Below, piece by piece: positions 45,519 through 56,170 of a stretch of 64,000 bases of DNA (within the stretch, counting starts at the first letter, position 1; the number at the start of each line of letters is the position of its first letter). A program made the position numbers and the translations under genes. Source of the stretch: Salipaludibacillus daqingensis (GTDB lineage Bacteria > Bacillota > Bacilli > Bacillales > Salisediminibacteriaceae); contig NZ_JARZHF010000001.1 of NCBI RefSeq assembly GCF_029891575.1, forward strand, positions 372,001-436,000, in the 5' to 3' direction. The notes beneath the pieces are model-generated. The model searched no databases. It was not told the origin of the DNA and worked only from the letters and a program-made list of their open reading frames with translations.

Positions 45519-46490
45519 TTATACAGATGTTCTTTTCTGTTTTGCTAACCATGCGGCTCCAATAACACCCGCATCATTTTCTAATTTAGCAATCTTAATC
45601 GTCGTTTCTTTCGCTATCTTTGGGATAGCAAATTGATTAAAGGCACTTCTTATGTAATCCACTAAAAACGCGCCAGCTTTAGATACCCCTCCACCAATAA
45701 CAATCGTCTCAGGATTCAATGCATTCGCTAAATTCGCTAACGCAAAACCTAAATGTTCTGTGGACTCTTTGATAACTCCTAAAGCAGTTTCATCTTCTTT
45801 TTTCGCTCCATCAAAGACATCTTTTGCTGTTAAGGTCCCTGTTTCATCTAAGATTGACTTCAAATAACCTTCTGGCTTTAGTTGAATGGCTTCTAAACCG
45901 AGTCGGGCAATACCAGTAGCCGAGGCAACAGTTTCCAAGCAACCAGATTTTCCACAATTACATTTTGCTCCACCACTCTTCACAGACGTTATATGGCCTA
46001 TTTCTCCAGCTAAACCACTTTCACCATGGATAATTTCTCCCCCAGCAATAATTCCTCCGCCTACACCTGTTCCTAGTGTCACAGCTAAAAGATTTTCTGC
46101 CCCTTCACCTGCACCTTTCCACTTTTCGCCTCCGGCAGCAAGGTTTGCATCATTATCGACAACAATCGGAACTTGTAATAGGTGTTCGAGTTCTTCTTGG
46201 ATCGGGTAGTTCTTCCAGCCTAAATTAACCGCTTCTACAATAATGCCATTTTCCACATCTATGTATCCTGGAGCTCCTACCCCTGCTGCAAGAATTTGCT
46301 CTTTGCTAATATTTTGTTCTGCTATTTTAGCCAAAACAGCATCAGCAACATCCTTCATAATATTTTTTCCTTTATCATCACGATTCGTTGCAATTTCCCA
46401 TTTTTCTACAATTATGCCTTCTTCATCAATAAACGCAAGTTTAACCGTTGTTCCTCCTACATCAATTCCAAGTAATAATTGACTATTCAT
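45519..46490 (-). CDS. glcK: Glucokinase, ROK family
   Basis: It phosphorylates glucose with ATP. The 323 residues have the ROK features: LLLGIDVGGTTVKLA for phosphate binding, GAPGYIDVENG, the catalytic Asp in VVDNDANLAA and the zinc-binding cluster CNCGKSGCLE. The start at 46490 follows AAGGA; the upstream ATG at 46499 is too near it. It is followed on the minus strand by the UPF0014 ABC genes after a terminator. Confidence 0.96.
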   Translation of the reverse strand: MNSQLLLGIDVGGTTVKLAFIDEEGIIVEKWEIATNRDDKGKNIMKDVADAVLAKIAEQNISKEQILAAGVGAPGYIDVENGIIVEAVNLGWKNYPIQEELEHLLQVPIVVDNDANLAAGGEKWKGAGEGAENLLAVTLGTGVGGGIIAGGEIIHGESGLAGEIGHITSVKSGGAKCNCGKSGCLETVASATGIARLGLEAIQLKPEGYLKSILDETGTLTAKDVFDGAKKEDETALGVIKESTEHLGFALANLANALNPETIVIGGGVSKAGAFLVDYIRSAFNQFAIPKIAKETTIKIAKLENDAGVIGAAWLAKQKRTSV

Positions 46491-46594
46491 CCATATCATC
46501 CTTCACCATCAATTTTCTATATCGTAAATAATTGTACCATGTCAAACTCTCTATATCATCTCGGAACTTGAATGTTTTGTTAAGTTCTGAACAT

Positions 46595-46780
46595 TTAACT
46601 TTTCCTTCTTTCTCTTCTAATTGTTAGTTTAGCATCACGAAAAAAAATGGGATCGATCATACCTAATGAATAAAGCTCTTGGATTTCTTCTTCTATCAAG
46701 TCCAGGTCTGCTTCTCGATTACCCGTATAAATAAATGTTTGATACGTTTTCAAAAATTGAATTAACTCGAAATATGTCAT
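46595..46780 (-). CDS. yqgQ: YqgQ family protein (DUF910)
   Basis: A 61-residue three-helix protein (MTYFELIQFLKTYQTFIYTG at the start and a basic C-terminus). It lies immediately upstream of glcK as in B. subtilis. The function is unknown. Confidence 0.93.
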   Translation of the reverse strand: MTYFELIQFLKTYQTFIYTGNREADLDLIEEEIQELYSLGMIDPIFFRDAKLTIRRERRKS

Positions 46781-46829
46781 AATAATTTACTCCTAACCTT
46801 GCACTTAAAAGTTTTCCACTCTTATCTTA

Positions 46830-47342
46830 TTATATGAGTTTCAAAATGGCTACGAAAAAGAAGATGGCAAGCGGAAAAAAATGAATGATAGCTAAAAAAC
46901 GGTAAAGGTATATTGCCTTTCTCATGAATATAAATCCTAAAATAACACTTGCAGCACTAAGTGGTATCACGAAAAATACAAACCAGGCTGAAAAACCATA
47001 CGTTGCAAATTCAATCCCCAATAAGAAAAAGAAACCTGCTAGTATAAACCACTTACCTTTTTGATGATAAGGTACATAACCATAAGACGGATGATACATA
47101 CGAAAGAAATAAGCGACAATAAACATAGCAAATAAAAAAACAAAGATTTTGAAAATAAAAGAAGAAATCCAATAGAAAAAAGACGCTCCTATAACGATTC
47201 CTATCGTAAGTGGAATAATCGCAATTAGTATGAAAAAAACCATACTAGTTGGAAAAGGGTACCTCCTCTTGTGTGCCGGCATCGATCCTAAAGCCATGCT
47301 CGCCAAAACAATAATGAACAATTCCCATATAAAAATAAACAT
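46830..47342 (-). CDS. Hypothetical polytopic membrane protein
   Basis: 170 residues with about five to six hydrophobic segments and a short basic loop (AHKRRYPFP). The start follows AAGGGGGACAG. No family recognised. It sits between yqgQ and the yueI-like gene. Confidence 0.75.
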   Translation of the reverse strand: MFIFIWELFIIVLASMALGSMPAHKRRYPFPTSMVFFILIAIIPLTIGIVIGASFFYWISSFIFKIFVFLFAMFIVAYFFRMYHPSYGYVPYHQKGKWFILAGFFFLLGIEFATYGFSAWFVFFVIPLSAASVILGFIFMRKAIYLYRFLAIIHFFPLAIFFFVAILKLI

Positions 47343-47482
47343 AAGCTGTCCCCCTTCTTTTCATGCTATGCTTAAAAAGTCACTTTAAGGACAAACAATT
47401 CGTTTGTTAGAAAAGGCTTTCACTTGATATACTATTTATAATATACATAGCTATTTTTATTTATAGTTTAGAAAGAGGGAAA

Positions 47483-47881
47483 ATGATGGGAAATAATAAA
47501 TTAGAAGAAATTTTGAAACAAGGCATGTATGGGTCACCTGAAATTCGCCCTGAAGAGCGAAAGCTATTTTTAAGTACGTTGGCAGAAAGAGTTTACCTTT
47601 GTTTAACTAATTCTCAGGTAAGACATCGAGGCATGTATCCTGAAATGGAAAAAATAATGAAAGAGAAAAATCATGCTCATTTATATATTAATGGCGCTCT
47701 AAACTATAAGGCATATAGTAATTACATTCAAGCTGCAAATAAACTTTCTCTTGCATTTACGATTGTCAATGATGGCCAAGATACCCCAATTGGGCTCGTA
47801 TTAGCTGATGAACGTGCCGTCAATTTAGAATCCCAGATGTTCATTAAAGATGATTTATACGAAGACGATATGGATAATTAA
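47483..47881 (+). CDS. yueI: YueI family protein (DUF1694)
   Basis: A 132-residue soluble protein with GTFLSTLAERVYLCLT-like family start and IGLVLADERAVN near the end. The function is unknown. It follows a GAGGG site and ends in a terminator. Confidence 0.85.
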   Translation: MMGNNKLEEILKQGMYGSPEIRPEERKLFLSTLAERVYLCLTNSQVRHRGMYPEMEKIMKEKNHAHLYINGALNYKAYSNYIQAANKLSLAFTIVNDGQDTPIGLVLADERAVNLESQMFIKDDLYEDDMDN

Positions 47882-47938
47882 TTCAAATGGCTATTTTCGG
47901 AAACTTTTTTTGTAGTAAAAAGCTCTAACAAGAACAAG

Positions 47939-47977
47939 ATGTGATAGGTGCGCAAGCTAACCTGTCACATTTTTTTT
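47939..47977 (+). terminator. Terminator after yueI
   Basis: ATGTGATAGGT and ACCTGTCACAT form an 11-bp stem with one T-G position, followed by a T8 run on the plus strand. Confidence 0.85.
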
Positions 47978-48054
47978 GGTCAAAAAGCATATTTCTCACT
48001 TTTAGATCATAAGAAACAACTAGGTTGGCTTGTCTAAAAAAGGGGAGATTTTTT

Positions 48055-48942
48055 ATGCTTAAGATGATCAACAGTCATTTTTTTAAAATCGCAAGTATTT
48101 CTTTACTCATTGCAATCATTTTGTCGATAACTTCCATATTTCCTTGGAACAAAATGGATGAAGCATTCATTTTTTTCCCTGAAGATGAGCAAGTCTACTT
48201 TAGAGAAGCGAATACCTCGTTAGAGTTATTAAGTAAAAAAGATAGTGATGAATACGTTCTAGAATGGGCTTTTTCTTCTGAAACAAACGAACCTGCTTTT
48301 TTAAGAAGTGATATGTCGCTATTGTTTGAGAATGGTACATTTATTGGGGCTCGTAAACAGTCATTAAAAGATCAATTATTTATCGAAGAAGTAGGAACAA
48401 TTGAGGGAGAAGATAGTGGAAGATATGATGTGATTACCTTCCACCATGCTGAGGTCCACTATTCAAAAGATAAGTTAAGAAGTAAACATACGTGGAGCCA
48501 AGATCAACTATTTGTTGTGGATTCACCATTAACTCCATTACACTCGTTTAAAGAACCTGCTACAGATGAGGAAGTTAAAAGCAAAAAGCTATTAAATTCG
48601 ATTATGGATCAACAACTCACTTATCAGCTGGACGGACTGTTAGAAGAGTTTCAAATTAATATTGATGAATATCATTATTACACACTACTAGACTTACCTG
48701 ACTTTGTTAATTACCCCTTACCAGGGTTAACACAAAAAGAGACTTTTTCTATTATTGGTCAACTGTGGGAAGGTTATTATCGTTATTACTTGCTTGGTAT
48801 TAATACATTTACTGATGAAACTTATTCTCCAAAAGGAAATAGCCTTCCTAACATTTTGCTCCATAAAGATGGCACACATCTTTTACTTCTGTATGAAACA
48901 AAAGATGGTACAAGACAACAGCTGTTTCAATTAATTAAGTAA
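48055..48942 (+). CDS. Membrane-anchored hypothetical protein
   Basis: About 295 residues. One N-terminal membrane helix (HFFKIASISLLIAIILSITS) and a mostly beta extracytoplasmic domain. No catalytic motif or known domain is recognised. The start at 48055 follows GGGGAG; the ATG at 48025 has no site. It is convergent with gluP. Confidence 0.7.
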   Translation: MLKMINSHFFKIASISLLIAIILSITSIFPWNKMDEAFIFFPEDEQVYFREANTSLELLSKKDSDEYVLEWAFSSETNEPAFLRSDMSLLFENGTFIGARKQSLKDQLFIEEVGTIEGEDSGRYDVITFHHAEVHYSKDKLRSKHTWSQDQLFVVDSPLTPLHSFKEPATDEEVKSKKLLNSIMDQQLTYQLDGLLEEFQINIDEYHYYTLLDLPDFVNYPLPGLTQKETFSIIGQLWEGYYRYYLLGINTFTDETYSPKGNSLPNILLHKDGTHLLLLYETKDGTRQQLFQLIK

Positions 48943-48957
48943 CACAAGTTAAATTAA

Positions 48958-50541
48958 TTACTCAACTAATTCTAATAGCTCATCACGAAGACTTTGATAG
49001 TCGTCATTATCTGCCTGAATGTCAAGCGCACTTTCGACTTTTTCTAATGCCTCTTCATATTGCTGTTTTTCATAATAAACTAAAGCTAAGTTGTAATATG
49101 CTTGATGAAAAGACGGGTCTTTATCAATGGTTGTTAATAAATTTTCTTCGGCTAGCTCGTATTCATTATTATTAATTTGAATATAGGAAAGAAGGAAATG
49201 AGCATTAGCAGACAAATCATTACTAATAAGATCTGTCACTTCTACTACATTCAGTAAATAATCTTCCGCTAATTCTGGATTATCTTCTTCCATCGATTCG
49301 CGAGCTAGTTGATAATAAATGACGCTGATTTGTTCTTTATCCAAATCTTGCTGATAACCTACCAGAAGCAAAGTGATTGTTAATATAATGGAAAGACCCA
49401 TAGCAATGACTTTCTTTAATACACCCTTCTGATGTGGTAAGCCAACGATTGCTGAGGCTGCAAACCCACCAACTAATCCACCTATATGTGCACCATTATC
49501 AACCATTGGTACGATAAAACCAAACGCCAAATTAATCGCGAGAATGACGATTACATTCATCCCCATCGTACGAAAAAACAAGCGCTTATGAATTAATCCA
49601 AAGTACAATAATGCCCCAAAGCAACCAAAAATCGCACCACTTGCTCCAGCTGAAACATTATCATTGAATACAAAACTGGACACGGAACCAATAAAACCAG
49701 CGATGAAATAAATAAGAATAAAACGACTCGTGCCAAAAATTCTCTCTACTGCCCCTCCTAAATAAAACAAAGCCAGTGAATTCATAAATAAGTGCAAAAA
49801 ACCAATATGCAAAAACATTGCACTAAAAAATCTCCACCATTCACCGTCTAAAATATATGGATCAAATTTCGCACCAAATTCCACTAACGTAAGGGTACTT
49901 GTTGTTGAACCAACTGCCTCAATAGATGCAAAAATAGTTAATATGATTCCTAATAGAACGAATGTGAACAAAGGCTTTCCGTAAAGAAAAATTCCTCTCT
50001 CTTTTTCTTCTCGTTTCTTCATCGACGTTTTCACCGTGTGCTTCAAGGTTTGTAGAAGGATTTCTTCTTGTTCATTTTCCTCAATATAAGATTCTGCCGA
50101 ATAAGTTGGCATATTCGCTAACTTCCACTCTGTAGCTAGTGGAAAAAATCGATTTTTCAAATCATCCATTGGGATAAGAATCGTTCGATATTGATTTTTC
50201 CCTCCAGCCGTTAATGGTAAAGCTTGAGACGTAAATCGTTCATAATCATCCACAGGTAAATAGGCTGCTAAGATAACATTGATTACGTTTGCTTGTCTTA
50301 ATCCAAGACTTTTTCGAACTTGTTTCGCTTTTTCTAGTGTTCGATCCATGTCTTTTTTCAGTTGGATACTCCAATCATAGTTTTTATGTGCGAGACGAAT
50401 AATTTGATATGGCTCTCGACGATCATCTTCAATCCATGCCACTTCGTCTTGTTCATTTAAATGGATAAGCCGCATTCCTTCTCGGTGTATTAAATGATGT
50501 AATGTTTCCCAGAAGCGAATAGACTCGGTAAAAGCATTCAT
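48958..50541 (-). CDS. gluP: Rhomboid intramembrane serine protease with TPR domain
   Basis: A 527-residue integral-membrane protease. About residues 1-170 are a soluble N-terminal region, then the rhomboid core with HIGFLHLFMNSLALFYLGG, the catalytic GASGAIFG Ser and NGAHIGGL His, and a C-terminal TPR region with repeated YY-L patterns. In B. subtilis YqgP/GluP cleaves the Mg transporter MgtE under Mn stress. It overlaps the HAD gene by 4 bp. Confidence 0.95.
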   Translation of the reverse strand: MNAFTESIRFWETLHHLIHREGMRLIHLNEQDEVAWIEDDRREPYQIIRLAHKNYDWSIQLKKDMDRTLEKAKQVRKSLGLRQANVINVILAAYLPVDDYERFTSQALPLTAGGKNQYRTILIPMDDLKNRFFPLATEWKLANMPTYSAESYIEENEQEEILLQTLKHTVKTSMKKREEKERGIFLYGKPLFTFVLLGIILTIFASIEAVGSTTSTLTLVEFGAKFDPYILDGEWWRFFSAMFLHIGFLHLFMNSLALFYLGGAVERIFGTSRFILIYFIAGFIGSVSSFVFNDNVSAGASGAIFGCFGALLYFGLIHKRLFFRTMGMNVIVILAINLAFGFIVPMVDNGAHIGGLVGGFAASAIVGLPHQKGVLKKVIAMGLSIILTITLLLVGYQQDLDKEQISVIYYQLARESMEEDNPELAEDYLLNVVEVTDLISNDLSANAHFLLSYIQINNNEYELAEENLLTTIDKDPSFHQAYYNLALVYYEKQQYEEALEKVESALDIQADNDDYQSLRDELLELVE

Positions 50542-51290
50542 GACGACCTCCCCTCTCTCAGCATATCAGTAAGACTATTTTTCATTTCCATAAAATTATC
50601 ATATTCTTTTAACGGTTTATGTTCAGAAGTTCTCTTCTCTTGGCGAGTGTTTAGAAAAATGGCTTCCCATCCGGCATTTAATGCTCCTACTACATCATGT
50701 TTCCAAGAGTCTCCAATAAAAAGAATATCCTTACTTGATAACTTTTGTTCTTTCTCCACTAAACGAAAAATTTCTTTGTTTGGTTTCGCAAACCCCACTT
50801 CTTCTGATACATAGATTTGATCAGGTTGGATCCACTTGTTCACACCAATTTTTTCAATTTTTTTATATTGAGTGTCCTTTGTTCCATTTGTAACAACCGC
50901 TGTTTTTAATTGAAAATCGTTGATAGTTTGCAAAAATTCATGGACGCCTTCGAAAGGAACACTATACTCATCGACAATTTGATAATATTGTTTATGAAAC
51001 ATATCTGCAATCTCATTACTGAAAGGTAATTCCAACTCTTTCATCGTCTCATTAAATCGATCCCTTCGATATTCGTCTCCAGTTGACTCACCTGATTCAA
51101 ACTTCCCCCAATAATAATCACTATAATGTTTAAATATAGGAAAGAACTGCCGTTCGTTTTTTTGATTTTCTTTAGGCACGTAATGTTGTTGATATATATG
51201 AAAACATTCACTAATTGCTTTTTTAAAAGCATTTTCGTGACTAAATAATGTATTATCTAAATCAAACATAATTGCTTTCCATGTAGACAT
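50538..51290 (-). CDS. HAD superfamily hydrolase
   Basis: A 250-residue phosphatase-type protein with motif I MFDLDNTLF, motif II TVVTNGT, and motif III/IV FIGDSWKHDV. The first Asp is the nucleophile. It belongs to the YjjG/YfnB-like subgroup; the substrate is unknown. It is coupled by 4-bp overlap to gluP. Confidence 0.9.
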   Translation of the reverse strand: MSTWKAIMFDLDNTLFSHENAFKKAISECFHIYQQHYVPKENQKNERQFFPIFKHYSDYYWGKFESGESTGDEYRRDRFNETMKELELPFSNEIADMFHKQYYQIVDEYSVPFEGVHEFLQTINDFQLKTAVVTNGTKDTQYKKIEKIGVNKWIQPDQIYVSEEVGFAKPNKEIFRLVEKEQKLSSKDILFIGDSWKHDVVGALNAGWEAIFLNTRQEKRTSEHKPLKEYDNFMEMKNSLTDMLREGRSS

Positions 51291-51371
51291 ACCATCACCT
51301 CAAACTATATTATATCAATGTTTAACCTATATAAAATACTATTTTCCCTTATCAAATTTAGACCAAACAAA

Positions 51372-51393
51372 AGACCCCAGTAACCTGGGATCT
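51372..51393 (-). terminator. Terminator after the 51392 small gene
   Basis: AGATCCCAG and CTGGGGTCT pair (one U-G) with a 4-nt loop, followed by a T-rich tract on the minus strand, overlapping the last codons of the gene. Confidence 0.7.
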
Positions 51394-51565
51394 AACGAAA
51401 CGTTTGATACATCATTTTTTCTCTAACTGATGGGATGTTCATGACAAAAGAAATGGCTAACGTTCTTAACCATCTCTTTCTTAAAAGAGCGTTTAATACT
51501 CGGTAACGATTTTTCATTATTAACGATATGACCATGAAAACTAACACTGACAAGATCCATTTCAC
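51392..51565 (-). CDS. Small basic membrane protein
   Basis: 57 residues from GTG at 51565 behind GAGGAG (spacing about 10 nt): a hydrophobic segment KWILSVLVFMVISLIM and a basic C-terminal half with RKRWLRTLAISFVMN. The ATG at 51637 gives a poorer N-terminus. The family was not recognised. It is upstream of gluP and the HAD gene on the same strand. Confidence 0.65.
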   Translation of the reverse strand: MKWILSVLVFMVISLIMKNRYRVLNALLRKRWLRTLAISFVMNIPSVREKMMYQTFR

Positions 51566-51699
51566 GACTTGATCACTCCTCAATAGCTTAAATTTGCAAG
51601 TTCTGCTTAACTTTACAAATTGCTGCGATAATGACATCGACTTTATATCTCTTAGAATGAAACAAGTAAGACTTTTTTATCCTTATTTAAAAACAAAAA

Positions 51700-51722
51700 A
51701 GCTGCACTCTATAAGTGCAGCT
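51700..51722 (-). terminator. Terminator after ldh
   Basis: AGCTGCACT and AGTGCAGCT form a 9-bp stem with a 5-nt loop, followed by a T6 tract on the minus strand. Confidence 0.85.
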
Positions 51723-51742
51723 CGTGGAACATGTTTGTTTTA

Positions 51743-52726
<984 letters not shown>

Positions 52727-52798
52727 CTATATTTGGTTTTTCCAGTATTAACTTGCAATATAACTACATTTTACATGATTCTAAAAAAAAGCAAAGGC

Positions 52799-52813
52799 TT
52801 GAAAACGATTACG
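52799..52813. promoter_or_regulatory. Possible cre site (CcpA) upstream of ldh
   Basis: TTGAAAACGATTACG matches the cre consensus except for the last base. It lies about 100 bp upstream of the ldh start, near a TAAAAT -10-like element. Confidence 0.35.
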
Positions 52814-52844
52814 AAGTGACTATTTTGTTACATTATCATAGTAT

Positions 52845-53867
52845 TTACATACCAATGTATTTTGAAAACAATGATTTAGCTCTTGAAACATCTTCCGTTC
52901 CTTGAATTAATGTTCGTCCATCTGGAAAAAGCACAAAGGTTTCTCCTTCATAAAGATGAACTCGAAGTAAAAAAGGTGTACGTTTCGTTTTTTTCGCTAA
53001 TGAATCAAACTTTTCTTCCCACTCTTTTAAATCAAAAGGGGAAGCATTCACCACTTGGACCGTATCTCTACCACATAACGTTGTCACTTGATCTTGATCA
53101 GATTGGGTCAAATTAGGAAATTCCTTTAATTGGCAAGTAGGACATTGGTCATTTGCTGAACCTAGTTTCATTGAGAAATGGTGATTCTTCCATACGTCAA
53201 ACGTCATTAATTCATTTGCCACTTCTTCTTCGTTCCCTGTTAACAGTTTAAGGCATGTAAGTGCTTCTAGACTTGCAACTATATCTACAACAGGTGATAG
53301 AACACCAATCGTATCACAAGTCTGTCCTGATGAATCGTGGGTTGGAAAGAGACAGCGCAGGCACGAAGTCTTACCAGGAATAAATGTCGCCCCCATTCCT
53401 CTTGAACTTACTGCACCTCCGTAAATAAATGGTACCCCATATTTATAAGCTACATCATTAATTAAGTATCTTGTTTGGAAGTTGTCCGTTCCATCAACAA
53501 TCACATCCACACCTTCCATAAATTCTTCGATATTATGAGATGCAATGTCTGTCACATGACCTTCAATTTTGATATCACTATTTAATTTCCGAAGTTTTTT
53601 TTCAGCAGCAACTGCTTTAGGAAGAAACTGTTCTACATCGTCCTCATCAAACAACGTTTGCCTTTGTAAATTACTCATTTCAACATAGTCTCGATCACAA
53701 AAAACAAGGTTACCTACGCCTGCTCTTGCAAGGTGATTAGCAACAACGGTACCTAATGCACCCATACCAACAATTAACACCTTGGAAAGAAGTAATTTTT
53801 TTTGACCTTCTTCACCAATTGGTTGAAAAAGCATCTGTCTCGAATAACGCCCCAATGATTCCTTCAT
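52845..53867 (-). CDS. MoeB/ThiF family adenylyltransferase
   Basis: A 340-residue E1-like enzyme that adenylates the C-terminus of a sulfur carrier protein for molybdopterin or thiamine synthesis. The Rossmann loop is VGMGALGTVVANHLARAG, followed by the Asp of FCDRDYVEMSNLQRQTLF and the CLRCLF...CPTC zinc site. A C-terminal domain of about 100 residues has no obvious rhodanese. MoeB is preferred but ThiF cannot be excluded. Confidence 0.9.
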   Translation of the reverse strand: MKESLGRYSRQMLFQPIGEEGQKKLLLSKVLIVGMGALGTVVANHLARAGVGNLVFCDRDYVEMSNLQRQTLFDEDDVEQFLPKAVAAEKKLRKLNSDIKIEGHVTDIASHNIEEFMEGVDVIVDGTDNFQTRYLINDVAYKYGVPFIYGGAVSSRGMGATFIPGKTSCLRCLFPTHDSSGQTCDTIGVLSPVVDIVASLEALTCLKLLTGNEEEVANELMTFDVWKNHHFSMKLGSANDQCPTCQLKEFPNLTQSDQDQVTTLCGRDTVQVVNASPFDLKEWEEKFDSLAKKTKRTPFLLRVHLYEGETFVLFPDGRTLIQGTEDVSRAKSLFSKYIGM

Positions 53868-53882
53868 TTTTCATCTTCCTTT

Positions 53883-54698
53883 CTAGAAGTAAAGAAAAAT
53901 TCCCACTATTGCTCCCATTAAAAAAGCTGAAAAGGAGCATAAATGGTTTACCACATCATTATCAATCCATTGTTTTCCTTTGATCGTTTTCGTTCGTTGG
54001 TGACAATGGTTCTTCTTTTCTGTGTATGCATCACATACACCGCAATAGTTTAAAGCTTGAAACAATGCGCCTGCCAAAGCATCGATCCATTGAGATACAA
54101 ATCCTATAGCAACAATGATTAACCAAGTCCACCATGGGATCCCGTCAACTGGCGATAAGAATTGAAAAGACATCGCTGTCAAGACAATAAACATACTTCC
54201 TGCTATTGCACCTAGATTGCCTAATAGTGTTGTTCCCCCAGACTGTCCAATGGAAACTACTTCGCCAGTAATTATCATCTTAGGTGGTGTTTTACTTCGT
54301 TTCCCTATAGACGAAGCCCACGTATCACTATTAACTGCGGCGAGTGAAGCAACAAAAGCTATGTACCATAACGGATGATTTACGAAGAGAAAAAATAGCG
54401 ATGCGAACGCCGCCCAACCGCCATTTGCCAAAACTTGTTTAGCATCTCTCTTTTCTCCTTTCTCTTCAAACGATTCTTCGTTTTCGTCTTTCCTTTGCAA
54501 AAGTCTTCCAAGAACTGTTGATGATAGAAAAAAAGCGGCTAATAACAGGAGTCCGTGCAAAGAAAAAGCAAATGTGATTAACGCTCCGACAACAAAACTG
54601 GCGATAGCCCCAGATCCTGTTAAAGCTTTTTTTCTATACGATAAAAATGCTAATATCGTTACTCCTAATAACCAAATGAATTGTTGGTTAAGATCCAT
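53883..54698 (-). CDS. DUF92 family membrane protein
   Basis: A 271-residue polytopic protein with SYRKKALTGSGAIASFVVGAL and VNSDTWASSIGKRSKTPP, signatures of the DUF92 (TMEM19-like) family. In plants a relative is a phytol kinase; the bacterial function is unproven. It lies between yqgN and moeB on the same strand. Confidence 0.85.
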   Translation of the reverse strand: MDLNQQFIWLLGVTILAFLSYRKKALTGSGAIASFVVGALITFAFSLHGLLLLAAFFLSSTVLGRLLQRKDENEESFEEKGEKRDAKQVLANGGWAAFASLFFLFVNHPLWYIAFVASLAAVNSDTWASSIGKRSKTPPKMIITGEVVSIGQSGGTTLLGNLGAIAGSMFIVLTAMSFQFLSPVDGIPWWTWLIIVAIGFVSQWIDALAGALFQALNYCGVCDAYTEKKNHCHQRTKTIKGKQWIDNDVVNHLCSFSAFLMGAIVGIFLYF

Positions 54699-54729
54699 AA
54701 TTCAACATCCTATTCCCCTTTATTCTTTC

Positions 54730-55293
54730 CTATTTTGTAAATAAAACATCATCTGGAGTAATTAGAAAGTCTACTGGTAAGTCAAACTTGTCATTCGGAA
54801 TACTTTCAACTAGTTGCTCTGGCATACATATCGAAACCGTTGAGAGAACATGTTTTGCTAAAAAACGGTCATAGTATCCACCACCATGGCCAATTCGATA
54901 ACCTCGCCGATCAAATATTAGTCCTGGTACAATTAACCATTGAATAAAGGAAGGAGAAATTGCTTCAGTTACGTCAGTGTTAGGTTCCTTTAAGCCATAA
55001 AAACTATTTTCTAATTGATTGAAATCTTCTAATGTATAAAATGTCATCGTTTTGTCTCGTGATTGACATTTAGGAACAACAACCGTTTTCGCTTCTTTCC
55101 ATGCTTGCTCAATAATTGGTGTTGTATCAATCTCAAATCCAACCGAGATAGTTACACCAATGATATCACTTGTTTTCCAATTATCATGAGAAAATAAATT
55201 TCTATAAATTCGGTTTTCATCTTGCTGTTTTTTTACGTGATCGATTCCTTTAAGCGTCTTCTTCATTTTCAATCGGAGTTCCCGTTTATCCAC
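54730..55293 (-). CDS. yqgN: 5-formyltetrahydrofolate cyclo-ligase
   Basis: It converts 5-formyl-THF to methenyl-THF with ATP. The 187 residues have RELRLKMKKTLK at the start and the signature YRIGHGGGYYDRFL. The start is GTG at 55293 behind GAGGAGG. In B. subtilis it lies near rpmG; here a 3.5-kb island separates the two. Confidence 0.95.
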   Translation of the reverse strand: MDKRELRLKMKKTLKGIDHVKKQQDENRIYRNLFSHDNWKTSDIIGVTISVGFEIDTTPIIEQAWKEAKTVVVPKCQSRDKTMTFYTLEDFNQLENSFYGLKEPNTDVTEAISPSFIQWLIVPGLIFDRRGYRIGHGGGYYDRFLAKHVLSTVSICMPEQLVESIPNDKFDLPVDFLITPDDVLFTK

Positions 55294-55362
55294 CAGATCA
55301 CCTCCTCTTTTATGCCAATGTCTATTTTACCATTATTATAGTATAAAACAGAATAAGTAATT

Positions 55363-55409
55363 GAAGCAGAAATCTCATTGCTACCCTGACAGTAGAGAGT
55401 TCCTGCTTC
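55363..55409. repeat. Inverted repeat at the edge of the island
   Basis: GAAGCAG (55363-55369) and CTGCTTC (55403-55409) enclose CTAC/GTAG (55381-55395). It forms a long stem with a central hairpin and could be a terminator, or the end of a mobile element. Confidence 0.4.
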
Positions 55410-55485
55410 TTACCCTTCATTTTATCCCATGGCACAAGTCAGACATCTGCTCATGCTTCCCTTCAATTGTATTCACTGTCTCTTT

Positions 55486-55635
55486 TTTGCCCCTGAGGAA
55501 TCCTCAAGCCTCCTCAGGCTGATGCTTTGCGGGATCTTGCCAAATCCCTTCTTCCGCAGGACTTTGAGTAACATCTTCGAAATCACACCGAACGAAGGAA
55601 ATAGGATTCCATTTCCGAGGAGTTTAGGGGGCAAA
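55486..55635. other. About 150-nt GC-richer structured element
   Basis: A closing helix TTTGCCCC (55486-55493) / GGGGCAAA (55628-55635) encloses three hairpins: CCTGAGGA/TCCTCAGG (55492-55518), GGGAT/ATCCC (55531-55548) and GGAAAT/ATTTCC (55597-55616). Flanks are AT-rich and no convincing ORF is present. It could be a structured RNA or a miniature mobile element. Identity unknown. Confidence 0.45.
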
Positions 55636-55673
55636 GCTTCCACTCTCTTCCTCGTAAATAAGTAACACTATTT

Positions 55674-56170
55674 TTATCCATCATGCTGCGAGAAAAGTCT
55701 CAAGATGGCTACTATAGAAAGCTTTGTTATCATTCTGTGATGTAAAGAATAATCATCGTCACTATTCTTAGCGTCTCCCCACTCATTTAACCATGAATAA
55801 GAGTTTCTAGGTGGATTGTAGCTGTAATAGACTTTGACCTCTTTCTCTCTTAGGTCCTGACGAACGAATGTATCTTTTACCGTGTCAATGTCCCTCACGT
55901 CTGCTAATTCTGCTAATTACTCAAACCAATAAATCCATTACATAACCCTTGGCTATCTTAGCAGAATTAAGCTTAAATGGATCGTCAATACCATAGAAAT
56001 GAAACGCTGTCTTAGTTCTATTATAAACTATTTTTAATGGATAACTCATAAACCAAAATTCCTCATCAACACCTAGCATGTAAATGGTCCACTTGATCTT
56101 CTCATATATAAACGTTGAAAAGTATGTCCCTACTTTACGCAAACAAACAGCGTTTCCCTAGTCATCCTAT
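55674..56170 (-). pseudogene. Decayed phage terminase large subunit (PBSX/SPP1 type)
   Basis: Two reading frames read RKVGTYFSTFIYEKIKW...YNRTKTAFHFYGIDDPFKL and then VRDIDTVKDTFVRQDLREKE...YYSYNPPRNSYSWLNEW, diagnostic of PBSX-type large terminases. Between them a frameshift and a stop (WFE-stop-LAEL where WFEELAEF is expected) break the gene, and both ends are truncated. It is a remnant of a prophage packaging gene. Confidence 0.85.
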
